From positions 7,780,001 to 7,844,000 of the forward strand of contig NZ_CP054916.1 in assembly GCF_013364155.1 (NCBI RefSeq): a stretch of 64,000 bases of DNA, given 5' to 3'. The notes under the pieces are model-generated. The model worked only from the letters and a program-made list of their open reading frames with translations. It did no database searches and was not told the DNA's origin. The stretch comes from Streptomyces sp. NA02950 (GTDB lineage Bacteria > Actinomycetota > Actinomycetes > Streptomycetales > Streptomycetaceae). Positions 16,751 through 25,793 of the stretch are shown here, in pieces (the stretch's first letter is position 1; each line of letters opens with the position of its first letter). Made by a program: the position numbers and the translations under genes.

Positions 16751-17291
16751 GTTGCTTCAGGACCTCGGCGAGGCTCGGCGCCGCCCGGTCCCGCTGGGAC
16801 ATCGATGTGACCGGCAGCGGCCAGGCAATGGCGAGCTCCGGGTCGTCGAAGGCGATGGTGACGTCCTCGGCCGGATCGTGCGGGCGGTCGATCCGGTACG
16901 AGGTGTCGGCGGTCTCGGTCAGCGCCTGGAAGCCGTGCGCGCATCCCGCCGGGATGTACAGGGTCACCTGCGTCTCGCCGGACAGCTCGAAGAAGGCCCG
17001 GTTGCGGTAGGTCGGCGAGTCGGGCCGAAGGTCCACGACGACGTCGAAGATCCTCCCGTACGAGCACCGAACGAGCTTGGCCTCACCGGCGCCCGAGCGC
17101 AGGTGCAGGCCGCGCAGCACGCCGCGGACCGAGCGGGACACGCTGTCCTGGACGAAGGCGCCCGGGTCGAGCCCCACCGAGCGGACCACGTCGGCGTCGA
17201 AGGTGCGGCAGAAGAAACCGCGCTCATCGGCGTACGGCGTCGGCTCGAACAGGTACGTCCCGTGGATGGCCGGGACTTCGGTCGCCTTCAT
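16740..17291 (-). CDS. rmlC: RmlC-like dTDP-4-keto-6-deoxyhexose 3,5-epimerase
   Basis: Cupin-type sugar epimerase of 183 residues, the normal RmlC length. Catalytic landmarks are RGLHLR (His base), RCSYGRIFDVVVDLRPDSPTY and IPAGCAHGFQALTETAD. The matching rmlA, rmlB and rmlD genes are absent here, while a CDP-glucose-forming enzyme is present, so the substrate may be a CDP- rather than dTDP-sugar. The start codon overlaps the stop of the pyruvyltransferase gene (17288-17291). Confidence 0.87.
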   Translation of the reverse strand: MKATEVPAIHGTYLFEPTPYADERGFFCRTFDADVVRSVGLDPGAFVQDSVSRSVRGVLRGLHLRSGAGEAKLVRCSYGRIFDVVVDLRPDSPTYRNRAFFELSGETQVTLYIPAGCAHGFQALTETADTSYRIDRPHDPAEDVTIAFDDPELAIAWPLPVTSMSQRDRAAPSLAEVLKQREK

Positions 17292-18520
17292 GGTGCCTCC
17301 CGCAGGGCGTGGGCGTGGTCGGTCGCCGGGAACAGGGCCGTGGTCAACTCGGCGAATTGGTCCTGCAGCTGCCGGGCAGCGGCCACGTTCCGCTCGGTGA
17401 GGGTCTGCCGCAGCTCGGCCGATCGCTTCTCCAGCGCCCGGAACTGCTCGAGCAGCCGATCGGCGTCGACCTCGCGCGCCGGGTGGCAGTACGCGCCGAG
17501 ACCCATCCGCTCCATGAGCGCGTCGCTCTTCGCCGCGTAGCTGAGCGCCAGCGCCGGTGTGCCGGTCTTCAGCGCGCAGATCAGGTTGTGGTATCGGACC
17601 GCCACCACGGTGTCGGCGGCGGCCATCTCGTCCATCAGGTCGGCCAGCGAGGCCGGCTCGGCCGCGGTGACCAGAGGCGAGTCCACCGCGTCGAGGATCG
17701 CTGCGACCACCGACGCGTCGCAGATGTCGCCGGTGAGCAGCCGGACCGGTCTGCCCTCCTCGACCAGCGTGCGCACGAACCGGGTCGTCCCGTCGAGATA
17801 GCGCCGGTAGATCTCCTCGGCCCGGTCGCGGTCGTCATTGCCCCCGTGGAAGTCCATGACACCGACGCAGACCGGGCCCGGCGCACCGGAGGGCTCGCTC
17901 GCCCGCGGTGCGGGCAGGGAGAACGCGAGGTCCGGGTAGACCTTGTCGCGCGCGGTGTCCACGCCCATCGCCCGCATCGCGTCACGGGACTGGTCGTCCC
18001 GGTAGGACCGGTACGCGGCCAGCCGTCCCGACCAGCGCACCAGGGCCCGGGTCGGCCGGTTGCGGATCTCGGCGGCCCCGACGCCGACCAGCGCGACCCG
18101 GGTGCGCAGCAGCCGGCCGCTCGCGCAGAGCAGGAACAGCGCGTACGGGAAGCCCCACGGCCGCAGCGGCAGCGTGGCCTCCAGGACTCCCATGCCCGGG
18201 ACGATCACCACGTCGTGCCGGCGCACCCAGGCGGCGGTGCGGAACACGTCGACGAGTTTGCCCAGACCCTTCCCCACGATCGCGCCCGCGCGCGAGGCGG
18301 TCCGGTACTCCCCGCGGTACCAGTGCAGCCGGGTCGCGGGAATCCCGAACCGGGCCGTGACGGCCTCGGGCCCGCCGCACAGCGCGTCCACGGCCGCCTC
18401 CGGGTGCCGCTGCCTCAGGTACCCGAGCACGGCCTCCAGCGACCCGTCGTTGCCGAGATTGCCGGAGCCGAGCAGGCCGAACACCCCGACGCGTACCTGG
18501 GCTCTGTCCGCGGACGTCAT
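17288..18520 (-). CDS. Polysaccharide pyruvyl transferase
   Basis: Protein of 410 residues of the PS_pyruv_trans family, which adds pyruvate ketals to sugars using phosphoenolpyruvate. Characteristic are GVFGLLGSGNLGNDGSLEAV at the N-terminus and the C-terminal RYHNLICALKTGTPALALSYAAK segment (conserved R.H and G.P then Y..K). The modification would give the polymer extra negative charge. It overlaps both neighbours by 4 nt (ATGA-type coupling). Confidence 0.85.
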   Translation of the reverse strand: MTSADRAQVRVGVFGLLGSGNLGNDGSLEAVLGYLRQRHPEAAVDALCGGPEAVTARFGIPATRLHWYRGEYRTASRAGAIVGKGLGKLVDVFRTAAWVRRHDVVIVPGMGVLEATLPLRPWGFPYALFLLCASGRLLRTRVALVGVGAAEIRNRPTRALVRWSGRLAAYRSYRDDQSRDAMRAMGVDTARDKVYPDLAFSLPAPRASEPSGAPGPVCVGVMDFHGGNDDRDRAEEIYRRYLDGTTRFVRTLVEEGRPVRLLTGDICDASVVAAILDAVDSPLVTAAEPASLADLMDEMAAADTVVAVRYHNLICALKTGTPALALSYAAKSDALMERMGLGAYCHPAREVDADRLLEQFRALEKRSAELRQTLTERNVAAARQLQDQFAELTTALFPATDHAHALREAP

Positions 18521-19464
18521 GCCTGCCTTCCCTCACGGCCGGCGACCAGGGCGTCGACGGAGACGCTGAGCCGGTCCGGACCGACCGGGGCACGGTCCTC
18601 GACCCGCTCGCCGGCGCCCGGCCGGACCCGGCTGGTCATCCATGCGGCCAGGTGGCGGTAGCACGCCCGCCGGTCGGCCGCGGGCAACGGCGCCCGCCGG
18701 ATCGCCGAGGCGAAGCCCCAGACGTACTCGGCGAGCAGCCGGGGCGTCGGGTGCAGCAGGCCGGCGCGGCGCGGGTCGAGGTTGACGCACCGGGAGCGCT
18801 TGGAGGGGTTCGCCCGCTCGGCGCGGGTGGGGTGGTCGCGGCGGAAGTACAGCAGCTCCGGCACCTGGTGGAAGGGCCCGTGCAGGGTGATCTCGGCGAC
18901 ATACGTGCGGTCCGCGTGGTGGTAGCTGTCCATCGGCTTCACCCGGCGCAGCATGTCGGTCCGCATGACCCCGTAGAAGTCGTCGCCGCCGGGCTCGAAC
19001 AGCAGACTGCGGAAGCGCTCCGGCGCGTGCGGCGAGTCGGTGGCGAGCGTGTACTCGTAGGGGACCTTCACCTTGCCGTCGCCGTCGATGACCGCCTGGC
19101 CGGTGTGCGCGAGGATCATCTCCGGCCGCTCGTCGAGTGCCTCCACGCACAGCCGCAGCAGGTCCCGGCCGTACAGATCGTCGTGCGAGGCCCACTTGAA
19201 CAGCTCGCCGCGGGACTCGGCGAGCACATGGTTGTGGTTCGGTGTGGCGCCGATGTTCCGGGGCAGCCGGATGTACCGGATGCGCGAGTCCTTCGCCGCG
19301 TATCGGCGGCAGATGTCCTCGGTCCCGTCGGCCGAGGCGTTGTCGGAGATGACCAGCTCGAAGTCCTCGTAGGTCTGGCCGAGCAGGGCGTCGAGCGACT
19401 CGGCCAGGTACTTCTCGCCGTTGTACACGGGCAGGCCGATGCTCAGCCTGGGTTGCGCGGTCAT
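18517..19464 (-). CDS. Family 2 glycosyltransferase
   Basis: GT-A glycosyltransferase of 315 residues. The N-terminus reads SIGLPVYNGEKYLAESLDAL, ELVISDNASADGTEDICRRY, and a DxD-like site KWASHDDLYGRDLL near residue 95. The C-terminal 100 residues are Arg-rich and amphipathic, a usual membrane-association region. It adds one sugar to the lipid-linked repeat unit; donor and acceptor cannot be read. It overlaps the flippase and pyruvyltransferase genes by 4 nt each. Confidence 0.87.
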   Translation of the reverse strand: MTAQPRLSIGLPVYNGEKYLAESLDALLGQTYEDFELVISDNASADGTEDICRRYAAKDSRIRYIRLPRNIGATPNHNHVLAESRGELFKWASHDDLYGRDLLRLCVEALDERPEMILAHTGQAVIDGDGKVKVPYEYTLATDSPHAPERFRSLLFEPGGDDFYGVMRTDMLRRVKPMDSYHHADRTYVAEITLHGPFHQVPELLYFRRDHPTRAERANPSKRSRCVNLDPRRAGLLHPTPRLLAEYVWGFASAIRRAPLPAADRRACYRHLAAWMTSRVRPGAGERVEDRAPVGPDRLSVSVDALVAGREGRQA

Positions 19465-20759
19465 GACGTCCTCACTTCGCGGATCGGTTCTTGAACGTGC
19501 TCACGCAGGGCGGCCCGCAATTGCAGCCACCACACGGCCGAACCGCTGACGGTCGCGGCCGCGACGCCCCAGGCCGAGCCGACCGCCTCGGCGGCGGCCG
19601 CACCGCCGAGCCCGCCGCCGACGTAGCAGGCGGAGGCGAACAACTGGCAGCGCAGGCCGCGCCGGGCCGCGCCGAGCGCGCGCAGCCCGGCCGCCGCGCC
19701 GGTGCCGAGGCCCGCCCCGGCGACGCCGAGGCTGATCGGCACGATGAGCTGAGAGGCGGAGTGCCAGACGTCGCCGAGCACCATCTCGCCGAGCCGGCCG
19801 GGCATCAGCAGCAGGGCCGAGCCCCAGAGCAGCGCGCCGGCGGCCTGCCCGCCGCCCAGCAGGAGGCAGAACCTGCCGAGCCGGTGCGGGGCCCGCCGTA
19901 GCACCCGTGCCGCCTCCGGGACGGTGACCAGCGAAAGCCCCATGAGCACGGCCAGGAAGGGGCCGAGCAGCAGCTCGGCGCCCCGCACCGCGCCCACCGC
20001 GCCGACCCCGACGATCGCGCCGAGCCCGTACGCCCGCAGCTGGCTCGCGCCGCTGAGGCTGACGTTCTCGACCAGGTACCGGTAGCCGAGATCGCGCTGT
20101 TCGCGAAGCCACGCGCGCGCCCGGGTCATCCGGGGCCGGATGCCGGACTGGAGGTAGCCGTACCCCGCGGCCACCGTGGCGGACGCGCCCCAGGCGAGCA
20201 CGAAAGCGGCCACGCTGCCCACACGGGCTGCCACCACCATGGCCGGGACGAGCGCGACGCCCCACACGAGGTCGTTGAGACACGCCTTCCGCCCGGTGCC
20301 GGCGGCGAAGAACGCGTACCGCCAGGCGTCCTGGAGCAGCAGCCCCGGCAGCATGACGCCGAGGCAGACGAACGCGGGCCCCAGGCGACCGCCGAGACCG
20401 AGCCCGGCCACCAGACACGCCGCGCCGATGGCGGATCCGACGCCGAGTGCGGTCCCGGTCGACCGGGCCACCGCCCCGCGCCAGGACGCGTCCGGCACAC
20501 CGCTGAAGCGCACCACGAGCGGGTCGGTGGCAAGGCCGCGGGAGACGTTGAGCACCACGCCGTAGGTCACCCAGGCCAGGCTGAAGACGCCGAACGCGGT
20601 CACCCCCAGCGAGCGGGCCACGTAGATGCCCACCGCGAAGTTGCTCATGCTGGAGGCCGCCTGGTCGGCCAGGCCCCAGGACAGCCTGCCGAGGAGGGCC
20701 CGCCGGGCGGATCCGGCCGGTGGCGTCGTCTTCTCCCCTTCGGCGGTCATCGGCGTCAT
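19461..20759 (-). CDS. Wzx-like polysaccharide flippase (MATE/MOP superfamily)
   Basis: Integral membrane protein of 432 residues with about 12 hydrophobic segments, beginning LLGRLSWGLADQAASSMSNF, the N-terminus typical of lipopolysaccharide-type flippases. It would move the undecaprenyl-linked repeat unit across the membrane. Start ATG 20759 overlaps the upstream stop (ATGA). A second in-frame ATG lies three codons later. A longer open frame extends to 21854 but is antisense noise over the upstream gene. Confidence 0.82.
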   Translation of the reverse strand: MTPMTAEGEKTTPPAGSARRALLGRLSWGLADQAASSMSNFAVGIYVARSLGVTAFGVFSLAWVTYGVVLNVSRGLATDPLVVRFSGVPDASWRGAVARSTGTALGVGSAIGAACLVAGLGLGGRLGPAFVCLGVMLPGLLLQDAWRYAFFAAGTGRKACLNDLVWGVALVPAMVVAARVGSVAAFVLAWGASATVAAGYGYLQSGIRPRMTRARAWLREQRDLGYRYLVENVSLSGASQLRAYGLGAIVGVGAVGAVRGAELLLGPFLAVLMGLSLVTVPEAARVLRRAPHRLGRFCLLLGGGQAAGALLWGSALLLMPGRLGEMVLGDVWHSASQLIVPISLGVAGAGLGTGAAAGLRALGAARRGLRCQLFASACYVGGGLGGAAAAEAVGSAWGVAAATVSGSAVWWLQLRAALREHVQEPIREVRTS

Positions 20760-22030
20760 GTCTTGATCAGCCCGGCGCCGTGCAGGGCGTCGGCCGCGAC
20801 GGCGACGGTGTCGAACGGCAGCCCGGACCGCTCGGCGACGTCCAGCAGGCTGTGCTCGCCGTCGGAGAGGCTGAGCACCCAGAGCATGGCCATCTGGGCC
20901 TGCTTCGCGTCGCTGCGGCCGCCGAGCGACTCGTACAACCCGCGTCGGCCCAGCTGTGGTTCGCCGTAGGGGCTGAGGTTCACGTACCGCCGGTTGCGGT
21001 CGAGCACGGCGAACGCCTCGCGGCAGACGGCGAGCGTGTCCGCCATCGCCTCCGGGGTGACGAAGTCCGGGTTGTCCGCCGAGGTGTGGTACTCGGGGTA
21101 CCCGGCGTACGGGGTCCGGCTGAGCGAGCCCACCCCGAGATCGAACCCGGGCGAGCAGTACTGCCGCTCGTCGTAGCCGTACGGGGTGAACTCGCTGACC
21201 TCGTGGGGTCGTTCGGATGCGGCAAGGACGTGCCGCATCACCCGGTCGATCTCCGCGTCGCCGCGTCTGCTCTTCTTGTACGTCAGCTGGCCCGAGTCGC
21301 CGGCGCAGGCCAGCACGAGGCCGTGCTTGACCCGTTCCACCCGCTCCGCGTTGCGGGCCAGCCAGGTGATCGCCCCGATGGTGCCGGGCGCGTAGATGAA
21401 CCGGTAGGTGTAGTACGGCGTCTGCTGTGCCAGCGCCCGGGCCAGGAACGTCGCCACCGCGATGCCGGCCAGGTTGTCGTTGGCCAGCGACGGGTGGCAG
21501 ACGTGGCAGGAGACGATCACCTCGTCCGGGACCTGACCGGCAATCACATGCTCGGCGTAGGTGAGGTGGCCGTCTTCGAGCGTGGAGTCGACGCGTACCT
21601 CGTAGTCGCCGTCCGGCAGCGCGTCCAAGGTCTCCTGGGCCAGGCAGAAGCCCCACTCCGGCTGGTAGTAGCTGGTGCGGTACGGAACCCAACTCGGGTG
21701 GTCCGGCAGGGTGTGCAGGTGCGCGCGCAGCTCGGACAGCGGCATGGTGGCCGACACCGGCACGCTGTAGCCGAGCACGTGCAGGCTGGACGCGGCGAAG
21801 TCGACGACCCGGTGGCCGGCGGTGTCGGCGACGTAGGCGTCCCGGATGTTCCACTCCTGCGGCACCGTCCAGTCCAGCACCTGTGTCCCGGTCGGTACCT
21901 CGTGCACGTGCAGCGGGACGTACTCGCCGACGATCTCCAGGGTGGCGCGCACTCCGTCGCCGGTGATGCTCCGGCAGAGCGGGTACAGCCGCTCCACCAG
22001 CGTGTGCATCTCTGCGCCGACCGCGGTCAT
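20756..22030 (-). CDS. DUF4910 aminopeptidase-like protein with winged helix
   Basis: Protein of 424 residues. An M28-type zinc-peptidase fold is suggested by SCHVCHPSLANDNLAGIAV (candidate His/Asp metal ligands), LACAGDSGQLTYKKS and EYHTSADNPDFV (late His ligand). The C-terminal 70 residues (EHSLLDVAERSGLPFDTVAV) look like a winged helix. DUF4910 proteins recur in surface-sugar clusters next to CDP-sugar genes, but no reaction is established to my knowledge; hydrolysis of an amide on a sugar intermediate fits the fold. Start ATG 22030 is chosen because it overlaps the SDR stop (ATGA); the longer frame adds only Arg-rich residues. Confidence 0.8.
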   Translation of the reverse strand: MTAVGAEMHTLVERLYPLCRSITGDGVRATLEIVGEYVPLHVHEVPTGTQVLDWTVPQEWNIRDAYVADTAGHRVVDFAASSLHVLGYSVPVSATMPLSELRAHLHTLPDHPSWVPYRTSYYQPEWGFCLAQETLDALPDGDYEVRVDSTLEDGHLTYAEHVIAGQVPDEVIVSCHVCHPSLANDNLAGIAVATFLARALAQQTPYYTYRFIYAPGTIGAITWLARNAERVERVKHGLVLACAGDSGQLTYKKSRRGDAEIDRVMRHVLAASERPHEVSEFTPYGYDERQYCSPGFDLGVGSLSRTPYAGYPEYHTSADNPDFVTPEAMADTLAVCREAFAVLDRNRRYVNLSPYGEPQLGRRGLYESLGGRSDAKQAQMAMLWVLSLSDGEHSLLDVAERSGLPFDTVAVAADALHGAGLIKT

Positions 22031-23052
22031 CCGCGCCGCCGCAGGGTGGCGTCGACGGTGTCGGCCTCGGATGCCGCGCGCAGCACGGCGAGGCGGGTGA
22101 AGCGCCGCTCGAAGTCCTCCCGGGTCAGCCCGAACGTCCGGTAGGCGTCGGCGAGTTCGAGGGCGCCCCGCTTCACCGTCCACTCGCAGTCGAAGCCGGG
22201 TATCGCGGCGCGGAACCGGGAGAAGTCCACCCGGTACGACCGCGGATCGGCACCGGTCTCCCCGGTGATCACCACCTTCGCGCCGGACACCGCCTCGGCG
22301 ACCTGTTCCGCTATCTCGGCGACCGTGACGTTGTTGGTCTCGCTGCCGATGTTGAACGCCCGGTCGTGCACCGCTTCGCGCGGCGCGGTGAGCGCGGCCG
22401 TGAAGGCGCGTGCGATGTCGGCGGCGTGCACCAGCGGGCGCCAGGGGGTGCCGTCGGACAGCACCAGCACCTCGCCGGACAGGAGGGCGTGGCCCACCAG
22501 GTTGTTGAGCACGATGTCGGCGCGCAGCCGGGGCGAGTAGCCGAAGGCGGTGGCGTTGCGCATGAACACCGGGCTGAAGTCGCCGTCGGCGAGCGCGTGC
22601 AGGTCGTCCTCCACTCGCACCTTGGACTCCGCGTACGGCGTCACCGGGCGCAGCGGGGCGTCCTCGGTCACCAACTCGTCGCCGCCGGCGGCGCCGTAGA
22701 CCGAGCAGGTCGACGCGTACAGGAAGCGCCGCACTCCGGCGTCGCGGGCCAGCCGGGCCAGCCGTACGGACGCGTGGTGGTTGATGTCGTAGGTGAGCTC
22801 CGGCGCCAGCGATCCCAGCGGGTCGTTGGAGAGCGCGGCCAAGTGGATCACGGCGTCCACCCCGGCCACGTGGTCGGCCGTGACGTCGCGCAGGTCCACC
22901 CGCGGCCCCGGCGGGTCCGCGGGCGCCGGGCCCAGCACGCAGTCGGCGAACAGGCCGGCGTCAAGACCGACGACCTCGTGCCCGGCGGCCGCGAGGACCG
23001 GGGCCATCACGGTGCCCAGGTAGCCCTGATGTCCGGTCAGCAGTACGCGCAA
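22027..23052 (-). CDS. SDR-family NAD-dependent sugar epimerase/dehydratase
   Basis: Extended short-chain dehydrogenase of 341 residues. The NAD site is TGHQGYLGTVMAPVLAAAGH; LSNDPLG follows; the catalytic set is STCSVYG and YAESK (YxxxK), and NIGSETNNVTV is the usual C-terminal substrate segment. It belongs to a subgroup found with glucose-1-phosphate cytidylyltransferase and DUF4910 genes. It could be the dehydratase or epimerase acting on the CDP-sugar, since no separate CDP-glucose 4,6-dehydratase is present. It is 3 nt after the PIG-L stop and overlaps the DUF4910 gene by 4 nt. Confidence 0.86.
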   Translation of the reverse strand: MRVLLTGHQGYLGTVMAPVLAAAGHEVVGLDAGLFADCVLGPAPADPPGPRVDLRDVTADHVAGVDAVIHLAALSNDPLGSLAPELTYDINHHASVRLARLARDAGVRRFLYASTCSVYGAAGGDELVTEDAPLRPVTPYAESKVRVEDDLHALADGDFSPVFMRNATAFGYSPRLRADIVLNNLVGHALLSGEVLVLSDGTPWRPLVHAADIARAFTAALTAPREAVHDRAFNIGSETNNVTVAEIAEQVAEAVSGAKVVITGETGADPRSYRVDFSRFRAAIPGFDCEWTVKRGALELADAYRTFGLTREDFERRFTRLAVLRAASEADTVDATLRRRG

Positions 23053-23055
23053 GGT

Positions 23056-23703
23056 TCAACCCCCCAGGTTGAGCGTGAGTTTGGTGACGGCGAACGCCTC
23101 GGCGTAGCGCGCGTGGCATTCGATGCCGCGGATCCGGGCAAGACCGAGGAAGGCCTCGCGGTCGTACCAGGGCCGGTGCCGCTGCGAGGGGTAGTGCTCC
23201 TGCAGCAGCCGTACCTTCTGTTCGGCGATCTCCGGCGACAGCGGCTGGTACGCCGCCGGACGGCCGAGATCGCCGTCCCACTTGACGATCTCGTAGCCGA
23301 GCACGAGGTGGTCGCGGAACGCGGTGGGCAGCAGCCGCGCCAGGCCGCGGTGATCCTGGTGCGCGTCATCGGTACGCGGCGCAAGGACCAGATCCGGGTC
23401 GGTCTGCACGCGCAGCTCCTCGACCGCGGCCTTGGCCTCGTCCCAGTGTGCGGGCATCCGGCCGTCCGGCAGCTTGAGCACGGTCAGCCGCAGGTCGGCG
23501 CCCGGGCAGAAGGCGGCCAGCGCGGCCCGCTCCTCCCGCTCCCGCTCACTGCCGCCGCCGGAGAGCACCAGGGCGTCGACGCGGATACCCGGTCGCGCGA
23601 GGCACAGCGTCAGCAGCGTGCCGCCGGCGCCGATGGCGATGTCGTCGCAGTGCGCGCCCACCGCGACGATCCGGTCCAGGGGCCTGGCCCCGAGCCGGAT
23701 CAC
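23056..23703 (-). CDS. PIG-L family deacetylase
   Basis: LmbE-like zinc N-deacetylase of 215 residues. The metal site is AVGAHCDDIAIGAGGTL (AHxDD) plus DDAHQDHRGL (HxxH). Members deacetylate N-acetyl sugars such as GlcNAc-inositol. Start is GTG 23703, which overlaps the cytidylyltransferase stop (GTGA); the longer frame upstream is antisense noise. In this operon it probably exposes a free amine on a nucleotide- or lipid-linked amino sugar. Confidence 0.85.
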   Translation of the reverse strand: MIRLGARPLDRIVAVGAHCDDIAIGAGGTLLTLCLARPGIRVDALVLSGGGSEREREERAALAAFCPGADLRLTVLKLPDGRMPAHWDEAKAAVEELRVQTDPDLVLAPRTDDAHQDHRGLARLLPTAFRDHLVLGYEIVKWDGDLGRPAAYQPLSPEIAEQKVRLLQEHYPSQRHRPWYDREAFLGLARIRGIECHARYAEAFAVTKLTLNLGG

Positions 23704-24500
23704 GCCCTCGCTCCGGTACTCGCGCTGTCCCGCTCCCACACGGCCCACGGGCGGTCGCCCCGGGCGTACGCGTCGTCGAGCGCGGCCCGCTCCTTCACGG
23801 TGTCGGTCGGCTTCCAGAAGCCACGGTGCTGGTGCGCCACCAGTCGGCCGCGCTTGGCCAGTCGGGCGCATCCGTCAGCGACCAGGTCCCCGTTCTCCGG
23901 GATGTGGTCGAAGACCTCCTGGCGGAGCACGAAGTAGCCGCCGTTCTCCCACAGCGGCAGTTCGCTCACCGCGGTGATGCCCCCCACCAGGCCGTCCTCG
24001 CCCAGCTCCACACAGTGGAACGAGGACTGCGGCGGCACCACCATCATCGACGCACCGGCGTCCCGCCGGGCGAACCGGTCGATCATCTCCGGCAGCGGGG
24101 CATCGGTGAGCACATCGGCGTAGTTGGCGAGGAACATCTCGTCGCCGTCCAGGTGGTGCCGCACCCGGCGCAGCCGCTCCCCGATCGGTGACTCGATGCC
24201 GGTCTGCGCGAACGTGATCGTCCAGTCGGCGATATCGGTGGACAGCAGCTCGGTCCGCCCGCCCCGCAGCACGAAGTCGTTGGACGTCGTCTCCTCGTAG
24301 TTGAGGAAGAAGTTCTTGATGTGGTGCGCCCCGTACCCGAGGCACAGAATGAACTCCGTGTGCCCGAAGTGCGCGTAGTAGCGCATGACGTGCCAGATCA
24401 GCGGACGCGGGCCGACCATCGCCATCGGCTTGGGCACGTCGTCGGAGGCGCCGTTGCGCATCCGCATCCCGTAACCGCCGCAGAACAGTACGACCTTCAT
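23700..24500 (-). CDS. rfbF: Glucose-1-phosphate cytidylyltransferase
   Basis: Nucleotidyltransferase of 266 residues that makes CDP-glucose from CTP and glucose-1-phosphate. It starts MKVVLFCGGYGMRMR, the RfbF variant of the nucleotide-binding loop, followed by PKPMAMVGPRPLIWHVMRYY, LANYADVLTD and FWKPTDTVKERAALDD, all close to RfbF. It overlaps both neighbours by 4 nt. It defines the sugar made here as CDP-activated and should feed the SDR, C-methyltransferase and aminotransferase. Confidence 0.9.
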   Translation of the reverse strand: MKVVLFCGGYGMRMRNGASDDVPKPMAMVGPRPLIWHVMRYYAHFGHTEFILCLGYGAHHIKNFFLNYEETTSNDFVLRGGRTELLSTDIADWTITFAQTGIESPIGERLRRVRHHLDGDEMFLANYADVLTDAPLPEMIDRFARRDAGASMMVVPPQSSFHCVELGEDGLVGGITAVSELPLWENGGYFVLRQEVFDHIPENGDLVADGCARLAKRGRLVAHQHRGFWKPTDTVKERAALDDAYARGDRPWAVWERDSASTGARA

Positions 24501-25732
24501 GCCTTGACCTCGACAATGCTCAGTTCCGGGATGGGGAGGACCAGTCGGCCGCCCCAGTCGTGCACGAAGGACAGCTGCTCGACCAGCTCGGCCCGCAGGT
24601 TCCACGGGAGGACGAGCACGTAGTCCGGTCTGTCGGCGGCTATCCGCTCGGGCGGCAGGATCGGGATGCGGGTGCCCGGGGTGAACCTGCCGTGCTTGTA
24701 GGGGTTGCGGTCGACCGTGTACGGGAGCAGGTCGGGCCGGATGCCACAGTGGTTGAGCAGGGTGTTGCCCTTGCCCGGGGCGCCGTAGCCGACGACCGTC
24801 TCGCCCCGCTCGGCCGCCTCGATGAGGAACCGCAGCAGGTCCCGGCGCACCTTGGCCACCCGGGCGGAGAACTCGGTGTACCCGGACAGCTCCTGCAGCC
24901 CGGCGGCCTTCTCCCGGTCCAGCACGTCGGCCACCCGGCGGCTCGGCTCGCCGGCCACCTCGGCCGGGCGGGCCCACAGCCGGATGGAACCGCCGTGTGT
25001 GGGCAGCAGTTCGACGTCCACGAGCGCGAGTCCGCCGCTCGCCAGCGCCCGGGTCGCGGAGGCGACCGTGTAGTACTGGAAGTGCTCGTGGTAGATCGTG
25101 TCGTACTGGTTCTCCTCGATCAGGGTCAGCAGGTGCTGCACCTCGATGGAGACCCAGCCGTCGTCGGCGACCAGGGCGCGCAGCCCCCGGGTGAACCCGA
25201 CCACGTCGGGGATGTGCGCGTACACGTTGTTGGCCACGACCAGGTCCGCCGGGCCGTGCTCGGCGCGGACGGCCGAGCCGGTCGCCGGATCCAGGAACTC
25301 CGTGAGCGTGGGCACACCCGCGTCCCGCGCCGCGGCGCCGACGTTCACCGACGGCTCGATGCCGAGGCAGCGGATCCCCCGGTCCACCACGTGCCTCAGC
25401 AGGTACCCGTCGTTGCTCGCGACCTCGACCACGAAGGCGTCGGGGCCGAGACCCACCCGCTGTACGGCGTCGGCGACGAACGTGCGCGCGTGCTCCACCC
25501 AGGAGGTCGAGTACGAGGAGAAGTACGCGTACTCCTTGAACGTCTCCTCCGGCGTGATCAGCGGAGGGATCTGCGCGAGCCAGCAGTCGGTGCAGACCCG
25601 CAGATGCAGCGGGTACGCGGGTTCCGGCTGGTCCAGTTGGTCCGCGGCGAGAAAGCTCTCACATGGTGGCGTCGCCCCGAGATCGACGACGCTCGCCATC
25701 GCTTCCGAGCCGCAGAGTCGGCATCGTGTCAT
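24497..25732 (-). CDS. Sugar C-methyltransferase (TylCIII/EvaC-like)
   Basis: SAM-dependent methyltransferase of 411 residues with the three parts typical of nucleotide-sugar C-3 methyltransferases. The N-terminus is a zinc-binding domain (CRLCG near residue 4, CTDCW near 47). The central SAM domain has VVEVASNDGYLLRHVVDRG and YHEHFQYYT (catalytic His region). The C-terminal domain has VGYGAPGKGNTLLNHCGI. It methylates a 4-keto sugar carbon, giving a branched sugar. A 61-nt gap separates it from the upstream GT4 gene, one of the larger gaps in this operon. Confidence 0.88.
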   Translation of the reverse strand: MTRCRLCGSEAMASVVDLGATPPCESFLAADQLDQPEPAYPLHLRVCTDCWLAQIPPLITPEETFKEYAYFSSYSTSWVEHARTFVADAVQRVGLGPDAFVVEVASNDGYLLRHVVDRGIRCLGIEPSVNVGAAARDAGVPTLTEFLDPATGSAVRAEHGPADLVVANNVYAHIPDVVGFTRGLRALVADDGWVSIEVQHLLTLIEENQYDTIYHEHFQYYTVASATRALASGGLALVDVELLPTHGGSIRLWARPAEVAGEPSRRVADVLDREKAAGLQELSGYTEFSARVAKVRRDLLRFLIEAAERGETVVGYGAPGKGNTLLNHCGIRPDLLPYTVDRNPYKHGRFTPGTRIPILPPERIAADRPDYVLVLPWNLRAELVEQLSFVHDWGGRLVLPIPELSIVEVKA

Positions 25733-25793
25733 CTACTGTCCCCATCCCCCCGCTCGCGTGGGTGCCCCCTCCGCGAGCCAGTGCTTTTGTCCC

